A DNA stretch of 64,000 nt. It comes from Pararhodobacter zhoushanensis (GTDB taxonomy: Bacteria; Pseudomonadota; Alphaproteobacteria; Rhodobacterales; Rhodobacteraceae). The notes beneath the pieces were generated by a model. It saw only the letters and a program-made list of their open reading frames with translations. It was not told the DNA's origin and did no database searches. The translations under genes were made by a program, and so were the position numbers. Shown one piece after another: positions 1-7,964 of this stretch (positions are counted from its first letter, which is position 1; each line of letters begins with the position of its first letter). The stretch spans positions 2,669,501 through 2,733,500 of the forward strand of contig NZ_JAPDFL010000001.1 of assembly GCF_025949695.1 (NCBI RefSeq). Reading direction: 5' to 3'.

Positions 1-245
1 ATGCCAGCATCGGGCGCAAAAGCAATGGCAGCATAGTATTTCTGGGTTTGCGCAACCGTGGTCAGCACAGTGACTTCCTGCTCGCTCAACCCCGTCACGT
101 CATAGCGCAGCACCTCGACCCGGTCTGCGGGGAACAACTGGCCGCGGGCCGAGGCGGCATCCAGCGGATCGGCGGCGGCCGGCAGGGCAATGGCGGCACA
201 CAGCGCGCTGGTTGCAAGCAGGGCAAGGGCGGGACGGAAAGGCAT
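1..245 (-). CDS. Secreted protein of unknown function, cut by the window edge
   Basis: The frame opens with ATG at 243-245 and runs off the left edge after at least 81 codons, so only the N-terminal part is visible. Residues 1-25 look like a cleavable Sec signal peptide: a basic start, an Ala/Leu-rich core and an AAA-D cleavage site. The mature part begins DPLDAASARGQLFP. From memory this resembles a small periplasmic protein family of Rhodobacteraceae that databases often label '5-aminolevulic acid synthase' without biochemical support, so I give no function. Export is inferred. The gene is divergent from the M20 peptidase that starts at 423. Confidence 0.6.
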   Translation of the reverse strand, partial: MPFRPALALLATSALCAAIALPAAADPLDAASARGQLFPADRVEVLRYDVTGLSEQEVTVLTTVAQTQKYYAAIAFAPDAG

Positions 246-422
246 GGTCAACTCCACAGCGCGTCTGAGAACACCCCTGTCTAGCGGATTTGTTGCGCCG
301 GTGCAGCCCCTTACGCGGGGCTTTGCCAACACACGTTCGGTTGAACACGGCGTCCCCGCGCGCCTGCTGGACTCATCGGCGTTGCCGGGACTAGGTTGAC
401 GCATAACCATTGGGAAAATGTG

Positions 423-1811
423 ATGACTTCTGACGCCGTGACTCCTGTCCTTGCCCATGTCGATGCTCAACTGGACGCCTCGGTCGAGCGCCTGATGGGG
501 CTGCTGCGTGTGCCCTCGATCTCGACCGACCCGGCCTTCAAGGCGGACTGCGACAAGGCCGCCGACTGGCTGGTCGAAGAACTGGCCGAACTGGGCTTTG
601 ACGCCGCCAAACACACCACGCCCGGCCATCCGATGGTCGTCGCCCATGATGACGAGGGCGAGGGTATCCATGTGTTGTTCTATGGTCACTATGACGTGCA
701 ACCCGTTGATCCGCTTAACCTTTGGAACCGGGAACCGTTCGATCCGGCCATCGAGGATACGCCCAAGGGCAAGGTGATCCGCGGTCGTGGCGCCGCCGAC
801 GACAAGGGCCAGCTGATGACCTTCGTCGAAGCCTGCCGCGCGTGGCGCGCGGTGCATGACGACCTGCCGATCAAAGTGTCGATGTTCTTTGAGGGCGAAG
901 AGGAAAGCGGCTCGCCGTCGCTGGTGCCATACCTCAAGGCCCATGCCGAGGATCTGAAGGCCGACATCGCGCTGATCTGTGACACCGGCATGTTCGACCC
1001 CGAAACCCCGGCGATCACCACCGCGCTGCGGGGCCTGGCCAAGCTGGAGCTGGTGATCACCGGCCCGAACAAAGACCTGCATTCGGGCATGTTCGGCGGG
1101 GCGGCGCGCAATCCGGCGCATGTGCTGTCGCGGGTGCTGGCCGATCTGCACGACGAAGACGGGGCCTGCACGCTGGAGGGATTCTATGACGGCGTGCCCG
1201 AACTGAGCAACGCCCAGCGCGCGCAGTGGGACAATCTGGGCTTTGACGCCGAAGCTTTCCTTGGCAGCGTCGGTCTGTCGGTCCCGGCGGGTGAGAAAGG
1301 CCGCTCGGCGCTGGAAATGATCTGGTCGCGGCCAACCTGCGAAGTGAACGGCATGACGTCGGGCTACACCGGCGCCGGGTTCAAGACGGTGCTGCCGTCG
1401 AAAGCCTCGGCCAAGGTCAGCTTCCGTCTGGTCGGCACGCAGGATCCGCAGGCCGTGCTGGCCGCGTTCAAGGCCCATGTCGCGGCCCGGATGCCCGCCG
1501 ATTGCAGCTTTGAACTGCTCGACACCGAGGGCAGTTCAGCGACCACAATGCCGATCGAGAACCCGGCCTTCGAGGCGGCGCGTCAGGCACTGTCCGATGA
1601 ATGGCCGCGCCCGGCGGCGTTTATCGGCTGCGGCGGCTCGATCCCGGTTGCCGGGCATTTCCAGAACATTCTGGGGATGGATTCGATGCTGATCGGCTTT
1701 GGCAATGACGACGACCAGATCCATTCGCCGAACGAGAAATACGACCTGACCGCGTTCCATAAGGGGATCCGCAGCTGGGTCCGGGTTCTGGACGCGCTGT
1801 CGCGGCTCTGA
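423..1811 (+). CDS. M20 family metallopeptidase (dipeptidase, ArgE/DapE/CNDP-like)
   Basis: A cytosolic di-zinc peptidase of about 462 residues. The family signature is complete: the metal and catalytic HYD within FYGHYDVQ near residues 89-91, the bridging Asp in RGAADDKGQ near 126, the catalytic Glu pair in FEGEEESGS near 159-161, and a C-terminal IHSPNEKYDL that supplies the last metal ligand. The central dimerisation domain is present. I take ATG 423 as start; an in-frame TTG at 396 is possible but adds nine residues without family support. This clade usually acts on short peptides; the substrate cannot be read from sequence. The stop at 1811 directly abuts the convergent gene ending at 1812. 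Confidence 0.9.
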   Translation: MTSDAVTPVLAHVDAQLDASVERLMGLLRVPSISTDPAFKADCDKAADWLVEELAELGFDAAKHTTPGHPMVVAHDDEGEGIHVLFYGHYDVQPVDPLNLWNREPFDPAIEDTPKGKVIRGRGAADDKGQLMTFVEACRAWRAVHDDLPIKVSMFFEGEEESGSPSLVPYLKAHAEDLKADIALICDTGMFDPETPAITTALRGLAKLELVITGPNKDLHSGMFGGAARNPAHVLSRVLADLHDEDGACTLEGFYDGVPELSNAQRAQWDNLGFDAEAFLGSVGLSVPAGEKGRSALEMIWSRPTCEVNGMTSGYTGAGFKTVLPSKASAKVSFRLVGTQDPQAVLAAFKAHVAARMPADCSFELLDTEGSSATTMPIENPAFEAARQALSDEWPRPAAFIGCGGSIPVAGHFQNILGMDSMLIGFGNDDDQIHSPNEKYDLTAFHKGIRSWVRVLDALSRL

Positions 1812-2183
1812 TCAGCGCCGCGTGTGGCGGCAGGCGGCGGTGGTGAGGATCACCCAGACGCCTGCCGCCCCAAAGGCCAGCGCCACGCCAAGTGGCAGGC
1901 CGGGATGCATCAGGACCAGCGCGACTGGCAAGCTGAACGCCAGCGCGCTCCACACCATCGCCAGCAACGGATGACACCGGGCTGCAGGCAGCACCAGCGC
2001 CACGGCGAGGGAGCCGAGGATACCGAGAAGCATGCCCAGCGGCTGACCCTGAGCGGGCAGCAGCGAGACGATTCCGGCGAGCACCGCCAGAACCAGCAGG
2101 GCCGCCGCGCCAAGGCCGGCGGCGGCGGGTGACAGCGGCGTTGAGTGCGCGCGCGAGGGGGTCAGGGGATTTTCCATGGCCAT
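1812..2183 (-). CDS. Small integral membrane protein of unknown function
   Basis: A 123-residue protein with a short polar N-terminus and about four hydrophobic segments (roughly residues 20-42, 46-66, 72-90 and 95-115), ending in a basic tail CRHTRR. It is an inner-membrane protein by inspection. I do not recognise the family. ATG 2183 is used; a second ATG at 2177 is equally possible. It is convergent with the M20 peptidase and divergent from the P450 gene, with 117 bases in between that could hold both promoters. The much longer frame that continues upstream to 2873 is only the antisense shadow of the P450. Confidence 0.6.
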   Translation of the reverse strand: MAMENPLTPSRAHSTPLSPAAAGLGAAALLVLAVLAGIVSLLPAQGQPLGMLLGILGSLAVALVLPAARCHPLLAMVWSALAFSLPVALVLMHPGLPLGVALAFGAAGVWVILTTAACRHTRR

Positions 2184-2300
2184 GGGTCGTCGCACAGAGC
2201 GGCGGCGTTCAAAGATAAGGCCGCTGCGTCGCGCCTTGACCCTTGCGCGGGCGCGCGGCAGGGTCCGGCGTTCCTTGATCCTGACCTGAACGGCCCTTTC

Positions 2301-3482
2301 ATGCAGCGCGTCCACCAATCCCCCACTGACCCTGAGTTCGTCCAGAATCCCTATCCGTTCTATGACCGCGCCCGCGCCGCCGGGCCAGTGGTGTTCTGGG
2401 AAGAATACGGACTTGCGTGCGTGTTTGGCCATGCGGCAGCCAATGCCATTCTGCGCGACCGTCGCTTCGGGCGCGAAATTCCGGCTGACAAACAACGGCC
2501 GATCGCCGACCACACGGCACCGTTCTACGCGGTCGAGGCGCATTCGATGCTGGAACTGGAGCCACCGCGGCACAGCCGCTTGCGCTCGCTGGTGCTGCGC
2601 GCCTTCACCTCGCGCCGGATCGAGGGGATGGGTGATGAGGTCGAGGCACTGGCGCGGTCGCTGGCGGAAAAGCTGCCCGAGGGGCCGTTCGATCTGCTGA
2701 GCCACTTTGCCGAAGTGATTCCTGTCGTGATCATCGCCCGGATGCTGGGCGTGCCCGAAGAGATGAAAGACCAGTTGCTGGGCTGGTCCCATGCCATGGT
2801 GGGCATGTATCAGGCCGGGCGCACCCGCGCGATGGAAGAGGCCGCGGCGACAGCCAGCGCCGAGTTCTCGCAATTCCTGCGCGATTATGTCGAGACGCGG
2901 CGACGCGCCCCGCGCGAGGATCTGATCACCTCGCTGATCGCTGCCGAGGAACAGGGCGAGAAGCTGTCAACCGATGAGCTGATCTCGACCTGTATCCTGC
3001 TGCTGAACGCGGGGCATGAGGCCACGGTGCATGGCATCGGCAATGGCGTGAAGGCGCTGCTGGAGCAGGGCGGCCCGCGTGACTGGTTGTCTGCCGCCAA
3101 GATCGACGGCACGGTTGACGAAATGCTGCGCTTCGATCCGCCGCTGCACATGTTCACCCGCTGGGCCTATGAGCGCATCGAGGTCATGGGTCATGTGTTC
3201 GAGCCGGGCGATGAGGTCGGGGTGATGCTGGCGGCGGCCAATCGCGATCCGGGCATGTGGGACGCGCCCGGGCGCTTTGATCCGGCACGGCCGGCCAAGC
3301 CGCATCTGGCGTTCGGTGTCGGGCTGCATTTCTGCGTGGGCGCCCCATTGGCGCGGCTGGAGATGGCGCGGGCGCTGCCGGTCTTGTTCGAGGTTTGCCC
3401 CAAGCTGCGGCTGGTGGGTAAGCCAGCGTATGCGGGCACCTATCATTTCCACGGGCTGACCCGCTTGCTGGTCGAGAGGTAG
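2301..3482 (+). CDS. Cytochrome P450
   Basis: A soluble class I type bacterial P450 of 393 residues. The heme-binding loop FGVGLHFCVGAPLAR places the axial cysteine at about residue 345; an ExxR pair lies near 274-277 (EMLR); the I-helix is LLNAGHEATVHGIGNG near 234-249. In the I-helix the usual acid-alcohol pair (Asp/Glu-Thr) reads Glu-Ala, with a Thr one position later, which may affect proton delivery to bound oxygen. I start at ATG 2301 because homologues begin just before the FVQNPYPFYDRAR segment; upstream codons look non-coding. No ferredoxin or reductase gene is adjacent, so redox partners must be supplied elsewhere. Substrate unknown. Confidence 0.9.
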   Translation: MQRVHQSPTDPEFVQNPYPFYDRARAAGPVVFWEEYGLACVFGHAAANAILRDRRFGREIPADKQRPIADHTAPFYAVEAHSMLELEPPRHSRLRSLVLRAFTSRRIEGMGDEVEALARSLAEKLPEGPFDLLSHFAEVIPVVIIARMLGVPEEMKDQLLGWSHAMVGMYQAGRTRAMEEAAATASAEFSQFLRDYVETRRRAPREDLITSLIAAEEQGEKLSTDELISTCILLLNAGHEATVHGIGNGVKALLEQGGPRDWLSAAKIDGTVDEMLRFDPPLHMFTRWAYERIEVMGHVFEPGDEVGVMLAAANRDPGMWDAPGRFDPARPAKPHLAFGVGLHFCVGAPLARLEMARALPVLFEVCPKLRLVGKPAYAGTYHFHGLTRLLVER

Positions 3483-3484
3483 GG

Positions 3485-3568
3485 GCGCGCGGCGGGGGCA
3501 TCGAGCCCCCGCCGCGCGCGCGGGTTGCCACCCGCACCCGCCCGGGGGACGCAGCCTGCGTCCCCCGG
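3485..3568. repeat. GC-rich palindromic intergenic element, copy A (two hairpins)
   Basis: Two perfect inverted repeats lie between the convergent P450 and nucleotidyltransferase genes. The first has a 15-bp stem (3485-3499 with 3505-3519) and the loop ATCGA; the second has a 12-bp stem (3542-3553 with 3557-3568) and a 3-base loop. The core GGGGGCATCGAGCCCC is shared with copy B at about 7834-7867. The position suggests a role in transcription termination or mRNA 3'-end protection for both genes; neither arm is followed by a T run. Confidence 0.6.
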
Positions 3569-3647
3569 ACCCCCTTGGCATGCCCCAGTCTGCAGCCGGG
3601 TTTTACCCCAAGCCGTCGGGTGTGCGTATTTGGCGCAACGTGAAGGC

Positions 3648-4220
3648 TCAGGGGCGTTTTGCGCGCCAGTCGCTCCAGTCCTCAGGGGTGTCAAGATCCG
3701 TTGTGGCGTGTTGCGCGGCAAGCGCGACCATCTGCGGCGGATGAGCCTGCAGGACGGATCGCGCGCCTTCGTCGCCGGTGAGGTTGGTCAGCAGCGCGAG
3801 CAGGCTGGCGGGAAAGAGCACCGGGTGGCCGGGCGTGCCGTCTTGTGCGGTGGCCCGGGCCGGTCGCGTGCCTTCAAAAGCTGCGATGAGATGCGCGAAA
3901 TCCATCGCTGTGAGCTCGGGCATGTCGGCGGGGCAGACCAGCAGCGGTTGATCCTGTGCCCAGTCAGCAGCGGCGCGCAAGCTGGCGCTCATGCCTTGCG
4001 CCGCGTCGGGCACCGGGATGAGCGTGACGGAGAGACCGTCAAGCGCCGTCTGCCGGGCTGTGCCCTCACACGGCAGCGTTACACCGACCGGTCCCGCCCC
4101 GGTTGCCAGCAGCGCCAGTGCCTGACGGCGCAGCAGGGGCAGGCCGTCGACCTCTTGCAGCAGCTTGTCCACGCCGCGCATTCGGCGGGACGCACCTGCC
4201 GCCAGCAGGACCAGTTTCAT
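3648..4220 (-). CDS. MobA/MocA-like nucleotidyltransferase
   Basis: A 190-residue NTP-transferase-like protein. The N-terminal LVLLAAGASRRMRGVDKLL carries the nucleotide-binding signature (LAAGxSxRMG...K), and VCPADMPEL around residues 95-103 is the second conserved acidic motif. This fold is used by molybdenum-cofactor cytidylyl- or guanylyltransferases (MocA, MobA) and related proteins; nothing nearby decides between them. The start is ATG 4220, which overlaps the stop of the secreted protein gene upstream by four bases (ATGA), so the three genes from 4944 to 3648 are probably co-transcribed. Pairing with two small secreted proteins is unusual. Confidence 0.75.
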   Translation of the reverse strand: MKLVLLAAGASRRMRGVDKLLQEVDGLPLLRRQALALLATGAGPVGVTLPCEGTARQTALDGLSVTLIPVPDAAQGMSASLRAAADWAQDQPLLVCPADMPELTAMDFAHLIAAFEGTRPARATAQDGTPGHPVLFPASLLALLTNLTGDEGARSVLQAHPPQMVALAAQHATTDLDTPEDWSDWRAKRP

Positions 4221-4582
4221 CGCACCGTGCAGGTGCCGGACCATTGCGCGGCGCGGTTGACGTGTCCAACCAGAATCAGGTTGGAGGAATGCACCGTCGT
4301 GCCATCCGTCCCGATGGTGGTCAGTGTCGATTGCGCGCGATCATAGGCGACGAGCACGCCGTCATCGGTCTGATGAACCGCCATCGGCGCGCTGTAGGTG
4401 TCGCCCTCATAGCGGGCGCTGTCGCCGTCGACGACCAGGGCGAAGTTGAGCGGCGTCTGGGTGCAGGCTGCGTCCGAGGTGCTGCATTCCGTGGTGAAGG
4501 CGCAGTCATAGGTCAGCGGGCCTGCGTCCGCGAGAGCGGGCAGGGCAAAGGGCAAAAGGGCAGCGGCAAGCAGGAATTTCAT
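4217..4582 (-). CDS. Small secreted Cys-containing protein, second of a tandem pair
   Basis: A 121-residue protein with a signal peptide (residues 1-18, ending ALA-D) and a mature domain with cysteines near its N-terminus (YDCAFTTEC, then AAC) and one near the C-terminus (GTCTVR). Its layout matches the neighbour at 4579-4944: a GP[LV] start, a cluster of Cys, a central beta-rich stretch and a terminal Cys, so I infer a tandem duplication. Periplasmic location and disulfide bonding are inferred; function unknown. The start codon overlaps the upstream stop and the stop overlaps the next start, each by four bases, indicating translational coupling. Confidence 0.65.
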   Translation of the reverse strand: MKFLLAAALLPFALPALADAGPLTYDCAFTTECSTSDAACTQTPLNFALVVDGDSARYEGDTYSAPMAVHQTDDGVLVAYDRAQSTLTTIGTDGTTVHSSNLILVGHVNRAAQWSGTCTVR

Positions 4583-4944
4583 GTGGACTCGCAGGTTAAC
4601 CAGAACACCTGGCTCTGCTCGAAACTCTGACCGTCTTGGGTGGCAAAGACAACACCCGTGTCCGCGCCGGTAAAGCGCAGTTGATACACCGTGTCATTGG
4701 CGCGAAAGGCAGCGGTCCGCAGGCCGGTGTCGTAGCGGGCCTGCGATGGAGCGCCGTCGAGGATGATCGACAGCCGATCCTCTTCCTCAAGCACCATGGT
4801 GAAGCTGGTGTCGGCGTAAAGGCACGCCTCACCAACCCGGCACGATTGGGAAAGGTCGCAGGTGAAATGCACGGGCCCGTCAATCGCCGAGGCGGGGGCG
4901 GCACAGACGAGAAGGGCGGCGAGAAGGGCGGCGGTGCGGTGCAT
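4579..4944 (-). CDS. Small secreted Cys-containing protein, first of a tandem pair
   Basis: A 121-residue exported protein. Residues 1-20 form a signal peptide (MHRTAALLAALL core, ASA cleavage), and the mature part begins IDGPVHFTCDLSQSC with cysteines at spacing C-x5-C-x5-C and a last Cys five residues from the end. It resembles the downstream protein at 4217-4582. ATG 4944 is preferred to an in-frame codon at 4962 because it sits directly before the signal peptide. It leads a three-gene run with the paralogue and the nucleotidyltransferase. I do not recognise the family. Confidence 0.65.
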   Translation of the reverse strand: MHRTAALLAALLVCAAPASAIDGPVHFTCDLSQSCRVGEACLYADTSFTMVLEEEDRLSIILDGAPSQARYDTGLRTAAFRANDTVYQLRFTGADTGVVFATQDGQSFEQSQVFWLTCEST

Positions 4945-5106
4945 GGATCTCTCCTGTGACAACAGCCTTGGCCGGGCAACACGCGGTTGCCACGGGCTTC
5001 GGACGGGGTGAGGATGATCGCAAACAGCAAAGAAATCGTATACGGGGGTCTTGCCCGGTAACCGGCCCCCGCGATCGTCTGCCGAGGGGCCGGTCAGGTC
5101 AGTCAG

Positions 5107-6237
5107 TCATTCCAGATCGTCGAGATCCAGGTCATCCTCGAGCCCCGGTTCGCCATCGGCCTCGTCGTCGAGGCCATGCGTGCCGCGCTCGCGGTAAGGT
5201 GTGGTGCCATATTGCGCACGGTAGCATTTGGAAAAATGCGAGGGTGAGGCGAAACCGCAGGCCAGCGCCACGTTGATCACGCTCAACTCGGTCTGCATCA
5301 ACAGGTTGCGCGCGCGGGCGAGACGCAGTTCCATATAGTAGCGCTTGGGCGAGCGGTTGAGATAGCGCCGGAACAGCCGTTCGAGCTGGCGGGTGGACAT
5401 GCCCACTTCTTCGGCCAGATCGGCGGGCGACACCGGTTCCTCGATCGACTGTTCCATCCGTTCGATCACCCGGCTCAGGCGCGGGTGGCGCACGCCGATC
5501 CGTGTGGGGATCGACAGGCGCTGAATATCGCGGTCGGTGCGGATCGAGGTGTAGATCAGCTGATCGGCGACGGCATTGGCCAGATCCTTGCCGTGATCAT
5601 CGGCAATCATCGTCAGCACAAGGTCGATGGATGCCGTGCCGCCCGCCGCCGTCAGGCGATTGCCGTCGATGACAAAGACCGATTTGGTCAGGTCGGTGTC
5701 GGTGAATTCTTCAAGAAAACCATCGCGGTTCTCCCAATGGATCGTTGCGCGGCGGTTTTCCAGCAGCCCGGCCTCGGCCAGTGTGTGCGCGCCGGTACAC
5801 AGCCCGCCAATCACCGAGCCTTTGCGCGCCACCTTGCGCAGCCAGTTGACCAGCGGCTGTGTGGTGTTGGCGCGGATATCGACGCCGCCGCAGACGATCA
5901 CCACATCGTCGCGGCCCATGTCGGGTAAAGGCCCTTCAACCCGCAGGACGGTGCCGTTGGAGCAGGCAATATCGCGGCCCGTCTCGCTGACAATTGTCCA
6001 GCGATAGAGGGTTTGGCCGCTCATCCGGTTGGCAATGCGCAACGGCTCGATTGCGGCCGAAAACGACAGCAACGTGAACTGGTTGAGCAGCACGAAGACG
6101 AACTGGCGCTGGCGCAGTGGCGCGGGTTGCGCGCGGGCGGCGGCGGGGGCGGTGACGGTGGCAGGGGAGCGCCCGGTGCGAAGGCCCGGCTTTACGGCCG
6201 GTGCAGACGGGGGGCGCGAAGGGGAAAAGTCGCTCAT
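5107..6237 (-). CDS. GlxA family transcriptional regulator (DJ-1/PfpI-like domain plus AraC HTH)
   Basis: A 376-residue regulator. Residues 45-215 form a class I glutamine-amidotransferase-like sensor domain with the nucleophile-elbow Cys at about 147 (GGLCTGAHTL). Residues 255-350 form two AraC-type helix-turn-helix motifs (LAEEVGMSTRQLERLF and VALACGFASPSHFSK). Members such as GbdR, CdhR and ArgR act on quaternary amines or amino acids; which applies here cannot be decided. Unusual parts are an Ala/Pro-rich N-terminal extension of about 40 residues and a very acidic C-terminal tail after residue 356 (EDDLDLDDLE). It is divergent from DAHP synthase, with 218 bases between the two starts. Confidence 0.88.
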   Translation of the reverse strand: MSDFSPSRPPSAPAVKPGLRTGRSPATVTAPAAARAQPAPLRQRQFVFVLLNQFTLLSFSAAIEPLRIANRMSGQTLYRWTIVSETGRDIACSNGTVLRVEGPLPDMGRDDVVIVCGGVDIRANTTQPLVNWLRKVARKGSVIGGLCTGAHTLAEAGLLENRRATIHWENRDGFLEEFTDTDLTKSVFVIDGNRLTAAGGTASIDLVLTMIADDHGKDLANAVADQLIYTSIRTDRDIQRLSIPTRIGVRHPRLSRVIERMEQSIEEPVSPADLAEEVGMSTRQLERLFRRYLNRSPKRYYMELRLARARNLLMQTELSVINVALACGFASPSHFSKCYRAQYGTTPYRERGTHGLDDEADGEPGLEDDLDLDDLE

Positions 6238-6393
6238 TCAGGCTTTCCGGTGAAGAGGCGCCACGGTCGGGATGCGACACATGGCCGTCGCAATCCAATC
6301 AGGAAAGCGAAACCACCGCAAGAACCCACGAAACAGCACGCGCGGCCTTCTGCGTATTTGCATCGCGTTTAGACGCAGTGTAAGAGCGCTGAT

Positions 6394-6437
6394 ACCGCTG
6401 ACAGGGGGTCTTTTCCCCTGTGATCGTTACCAGCGGT
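6394..6437 (+). promoter_or_regulatory. Nested inverted repeat in the leader of the DAHP synthase gene
   Basis: An inner stem ACAGGGG/CCCCTGT (6401-6407 with 6415-6421, loop GTCTTTT) lies inside an outer stem ACCGCTG/CAGCGGT (6394-6400 with 6431-6437). On the 5' side the stems stack directly; on the 3' side nine bases separate them. The structure ends about 8 bases before the GGAGG ribosome-binding site at 6446. It could be an operator or an RNA element controlling aromatic amino acid synthesis; I see no short leader peptide rich in Trp, Phe or Tyr. Confidence 0.45.
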
Positions 6438-6455
6438 GCATCGACGGAGGATACG

Positions 6456-7826
6456 ATGACAGAAGCCTGGAGCAAGTCGGCCTGGCGCGCCAAAGAGCGC
6501 ATCCAGATGCCCGATTATCCCGACACGACCGCCCTGAACGCGGCCGAGGCGCAACTGGCCAATTTTCCGCCGCTGGTCTTTGCCGGGGAAGCGCGCGCTT
6601 TGAAGCGCCAGCTTGGTGAAGCCGCGCAGGGGCGGGCCTTTTTGCTGCAGGGGGGCGATTGCGCCGAGAGCTTTGCCGAATTCAGCGCCGATGCGATCCG
6701 CGACACCTTCAAGGTGATGCTGCAAATGGCGATGGTGCTGACGTACGGCGCCAAGGTGCCGGTGATCAAGGTTGGCCGCATGGCCGGTCAGTTCGCCAAG
6801 CCGCGCTCGGCCCCGATGGAGAGTGTCGGCGGCATCGAGCTGCCCAGCTACCGGGGCGACATCATCAACGGCTTCGATTTCACGCCCGAAGCGCGTCTGC
6901 CCGATCCCTCGCGGATGCTGCAGGCCTATACGCAGGCCGCGGCCTCGCTCAACCTGCTGCGCGCGTTTTCCAAAGGTGGTTTCGCCGATATCCACCGCGT
7001 CCACGCCTGGACGCTGGGCTTCACCCGCGGTGAGGATGCCGAGCGCTACAAGGCGCTGGGGGACCGGATTTCGGATTCGCTGGACTTCATGACGGCGGCG
7101 GGGATTACCTCGGACACCACGGCGGCGATGAGCACGGTGGATTTCTACACCTCGCACGAGGCCTTGCTGCTGGAATACGAAGAGGCGCTGTGCCGCATCG
7201 ATTCGACCACCGGGCTGCCGGTGGCGGGCTCGGGGCACATGATCTGGATCGGCGACCGCACGCGGCAGCCGGACGGTGCGCATGTCGATTTCGCGCGCGG
7301 TGTGCAGAACCCGGTCGGGCTGAAATGTGGGCCCTCGCTGTCGGCTGACGACCTTAAAGTGCTGATGGCCAAGCTGAACCCGGAGAACGAGCCGGGCCGG
7401 TTGACGCTGATCGCGCGCTTTGGCGCGGGCAAGGCGGGCGAGCATCTGCCGCGCCTGATCAAGGCGGTCAAGGACGAGGGCGCGAATGTGCTCTGGACCT
7501 GCGATCCGATGCACGGCAACACGATCAAGTCGCCGTCGGGCTACAAGACCCGGCCTTTCGACAGCGTGTTGCAGGAAGTGCGCGAGTTCTTCGCGGTGCA
7601 CAGCGCCGAAGGGACGATCCCGGGCGGTGTGCATTTCGAGATGACCGGCAAGGACGTGACCGAATGCACCGGCGGCCTGCGGGCGGTATCGGACGAGGAT
7701 CTGTCGAGCCGCTATCACACGGCCTGCGATCCGCGTCTGAACGCGTCGCAATCGCTGGAGCTGGCGTTTCTGGTGGCCGAAGAGCTGTCGCAGCGCCGCA
7801 AGGATCTGGCGCGCAAAGCGGTGTGA
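6456..7826 (+). CDS. aroG: Class II 3-deoxy-7-phosphoheptulonate synthase
   Basis: Catalyses the first step of the shikimate pathway, condensing phosphoenolpyruvate with erythrose 4-phosphate. The 456-residue length and motifs are those of the class II (plant/Mycobacterium AroG) type: GGDCAESF near residues 66-73 with the metal-binding Cys, [14 protein letters not shown] near 107-120, CDPMHGNT near 349, and HFEMTG near 392. ATG 6456 is preceded by GGAGG at a good distance, which fixes the start. The gene stands alone, divergent from the GlxA-type regulator, and ends in the repeat element at 7834-7917. Feedback inhibition is typical of the enzyme; the nested hairpin upstream may add a transcriptional layer. 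Confidence 0.95.
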   Translation: MTEAWSKSAWRAKERIQMPDYPDTTALNAAEAQLANFPPLVFAGEARALKRQLGEAAQGRAFLLQGGDCAESFAEFSADAIRDTFKVMLQMAMVLTYGAKVPVIKVGRMAGQFAKPRSAPMESVGGIELPSYRGDIINGFDFTPEARLPDPSRMLQAYTQAAASLNLLRAFSKGGFADIHRVHAWTLGFTRGEDAERYKALGDRISDSLDFMTAAGITSDTTAAMSTVDFYTSHEALLLEYEEALCRIDSTTGLPVAGSGHMIWIGDRTRQPDGAHVDFARGVQNPVGLKCGPSLSADDLKVLMAKLNPENEPGRLTLIARFGAGKAGEHLPRLIKAVKDEGANVLWTCDPMHGNTIKSPSGYKTRPFDSVLQEVREFFAVHSAEGTIPGGVHFEMTGKDVTECTGGLRAVSDEDLSSRYHTACDPRLNASQSLELAFLVAEELSQRRKDLARKAV

Positions 7827-7833
7827 ACAGGGC

Positions 7834-7917
7834 GCGCGCCGAGGGGGCATCGAGCCCCTCGGCGCGCATCGGGGGCGCTGCCCCCACGCGCGTGCCGCGC
7901 TCCCCCGGGATATTTCA
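7834..7917. repeat. GC-rich palindromic intergenic element, copy B
   Basis: Begins with a 13-bp stem GCGCGCCGAGGGG/CCCCTCGGCGCGC (7834-7846 with 7855-7867), whose centre repeats the GGGGGCATCGAGCCCC core of copy A. A second short hairpin GGGGGC-GCT-GCCCCC follows, and the element ends CCCCCGGGATATTTC, the reverse complement of the GAAATATCCCGGGGG signature of copies C-E. It lies between the convergent ends of DAHP synthase and the PAS-domain gene. Confidence 0.65.
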
Positions 7918-7964
7918 GGCATAAAGTTGGGGCGGCGGGCGGTTGGGCGCGCCGCCCTTTTCCG

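Noticed and set aside
5061..5094. Hairpin ACCGGCCCC/GGGGCCGGT after the GlxA-type regulator gene
   Set aside because: A perfect 9-bp stem, but with a 16-base loop and no T run on the minus strand, so I did not call it a terminator.
6369..7922. Antisense open frame of 517 codons opposite DAHP synthase
   Set aside because: It is a mirror of the strongly supported class II DAHP synthase; its product is Arg/His/Gln-rich without any recognisable domain, as expected for the antisense of GC-rich codons.
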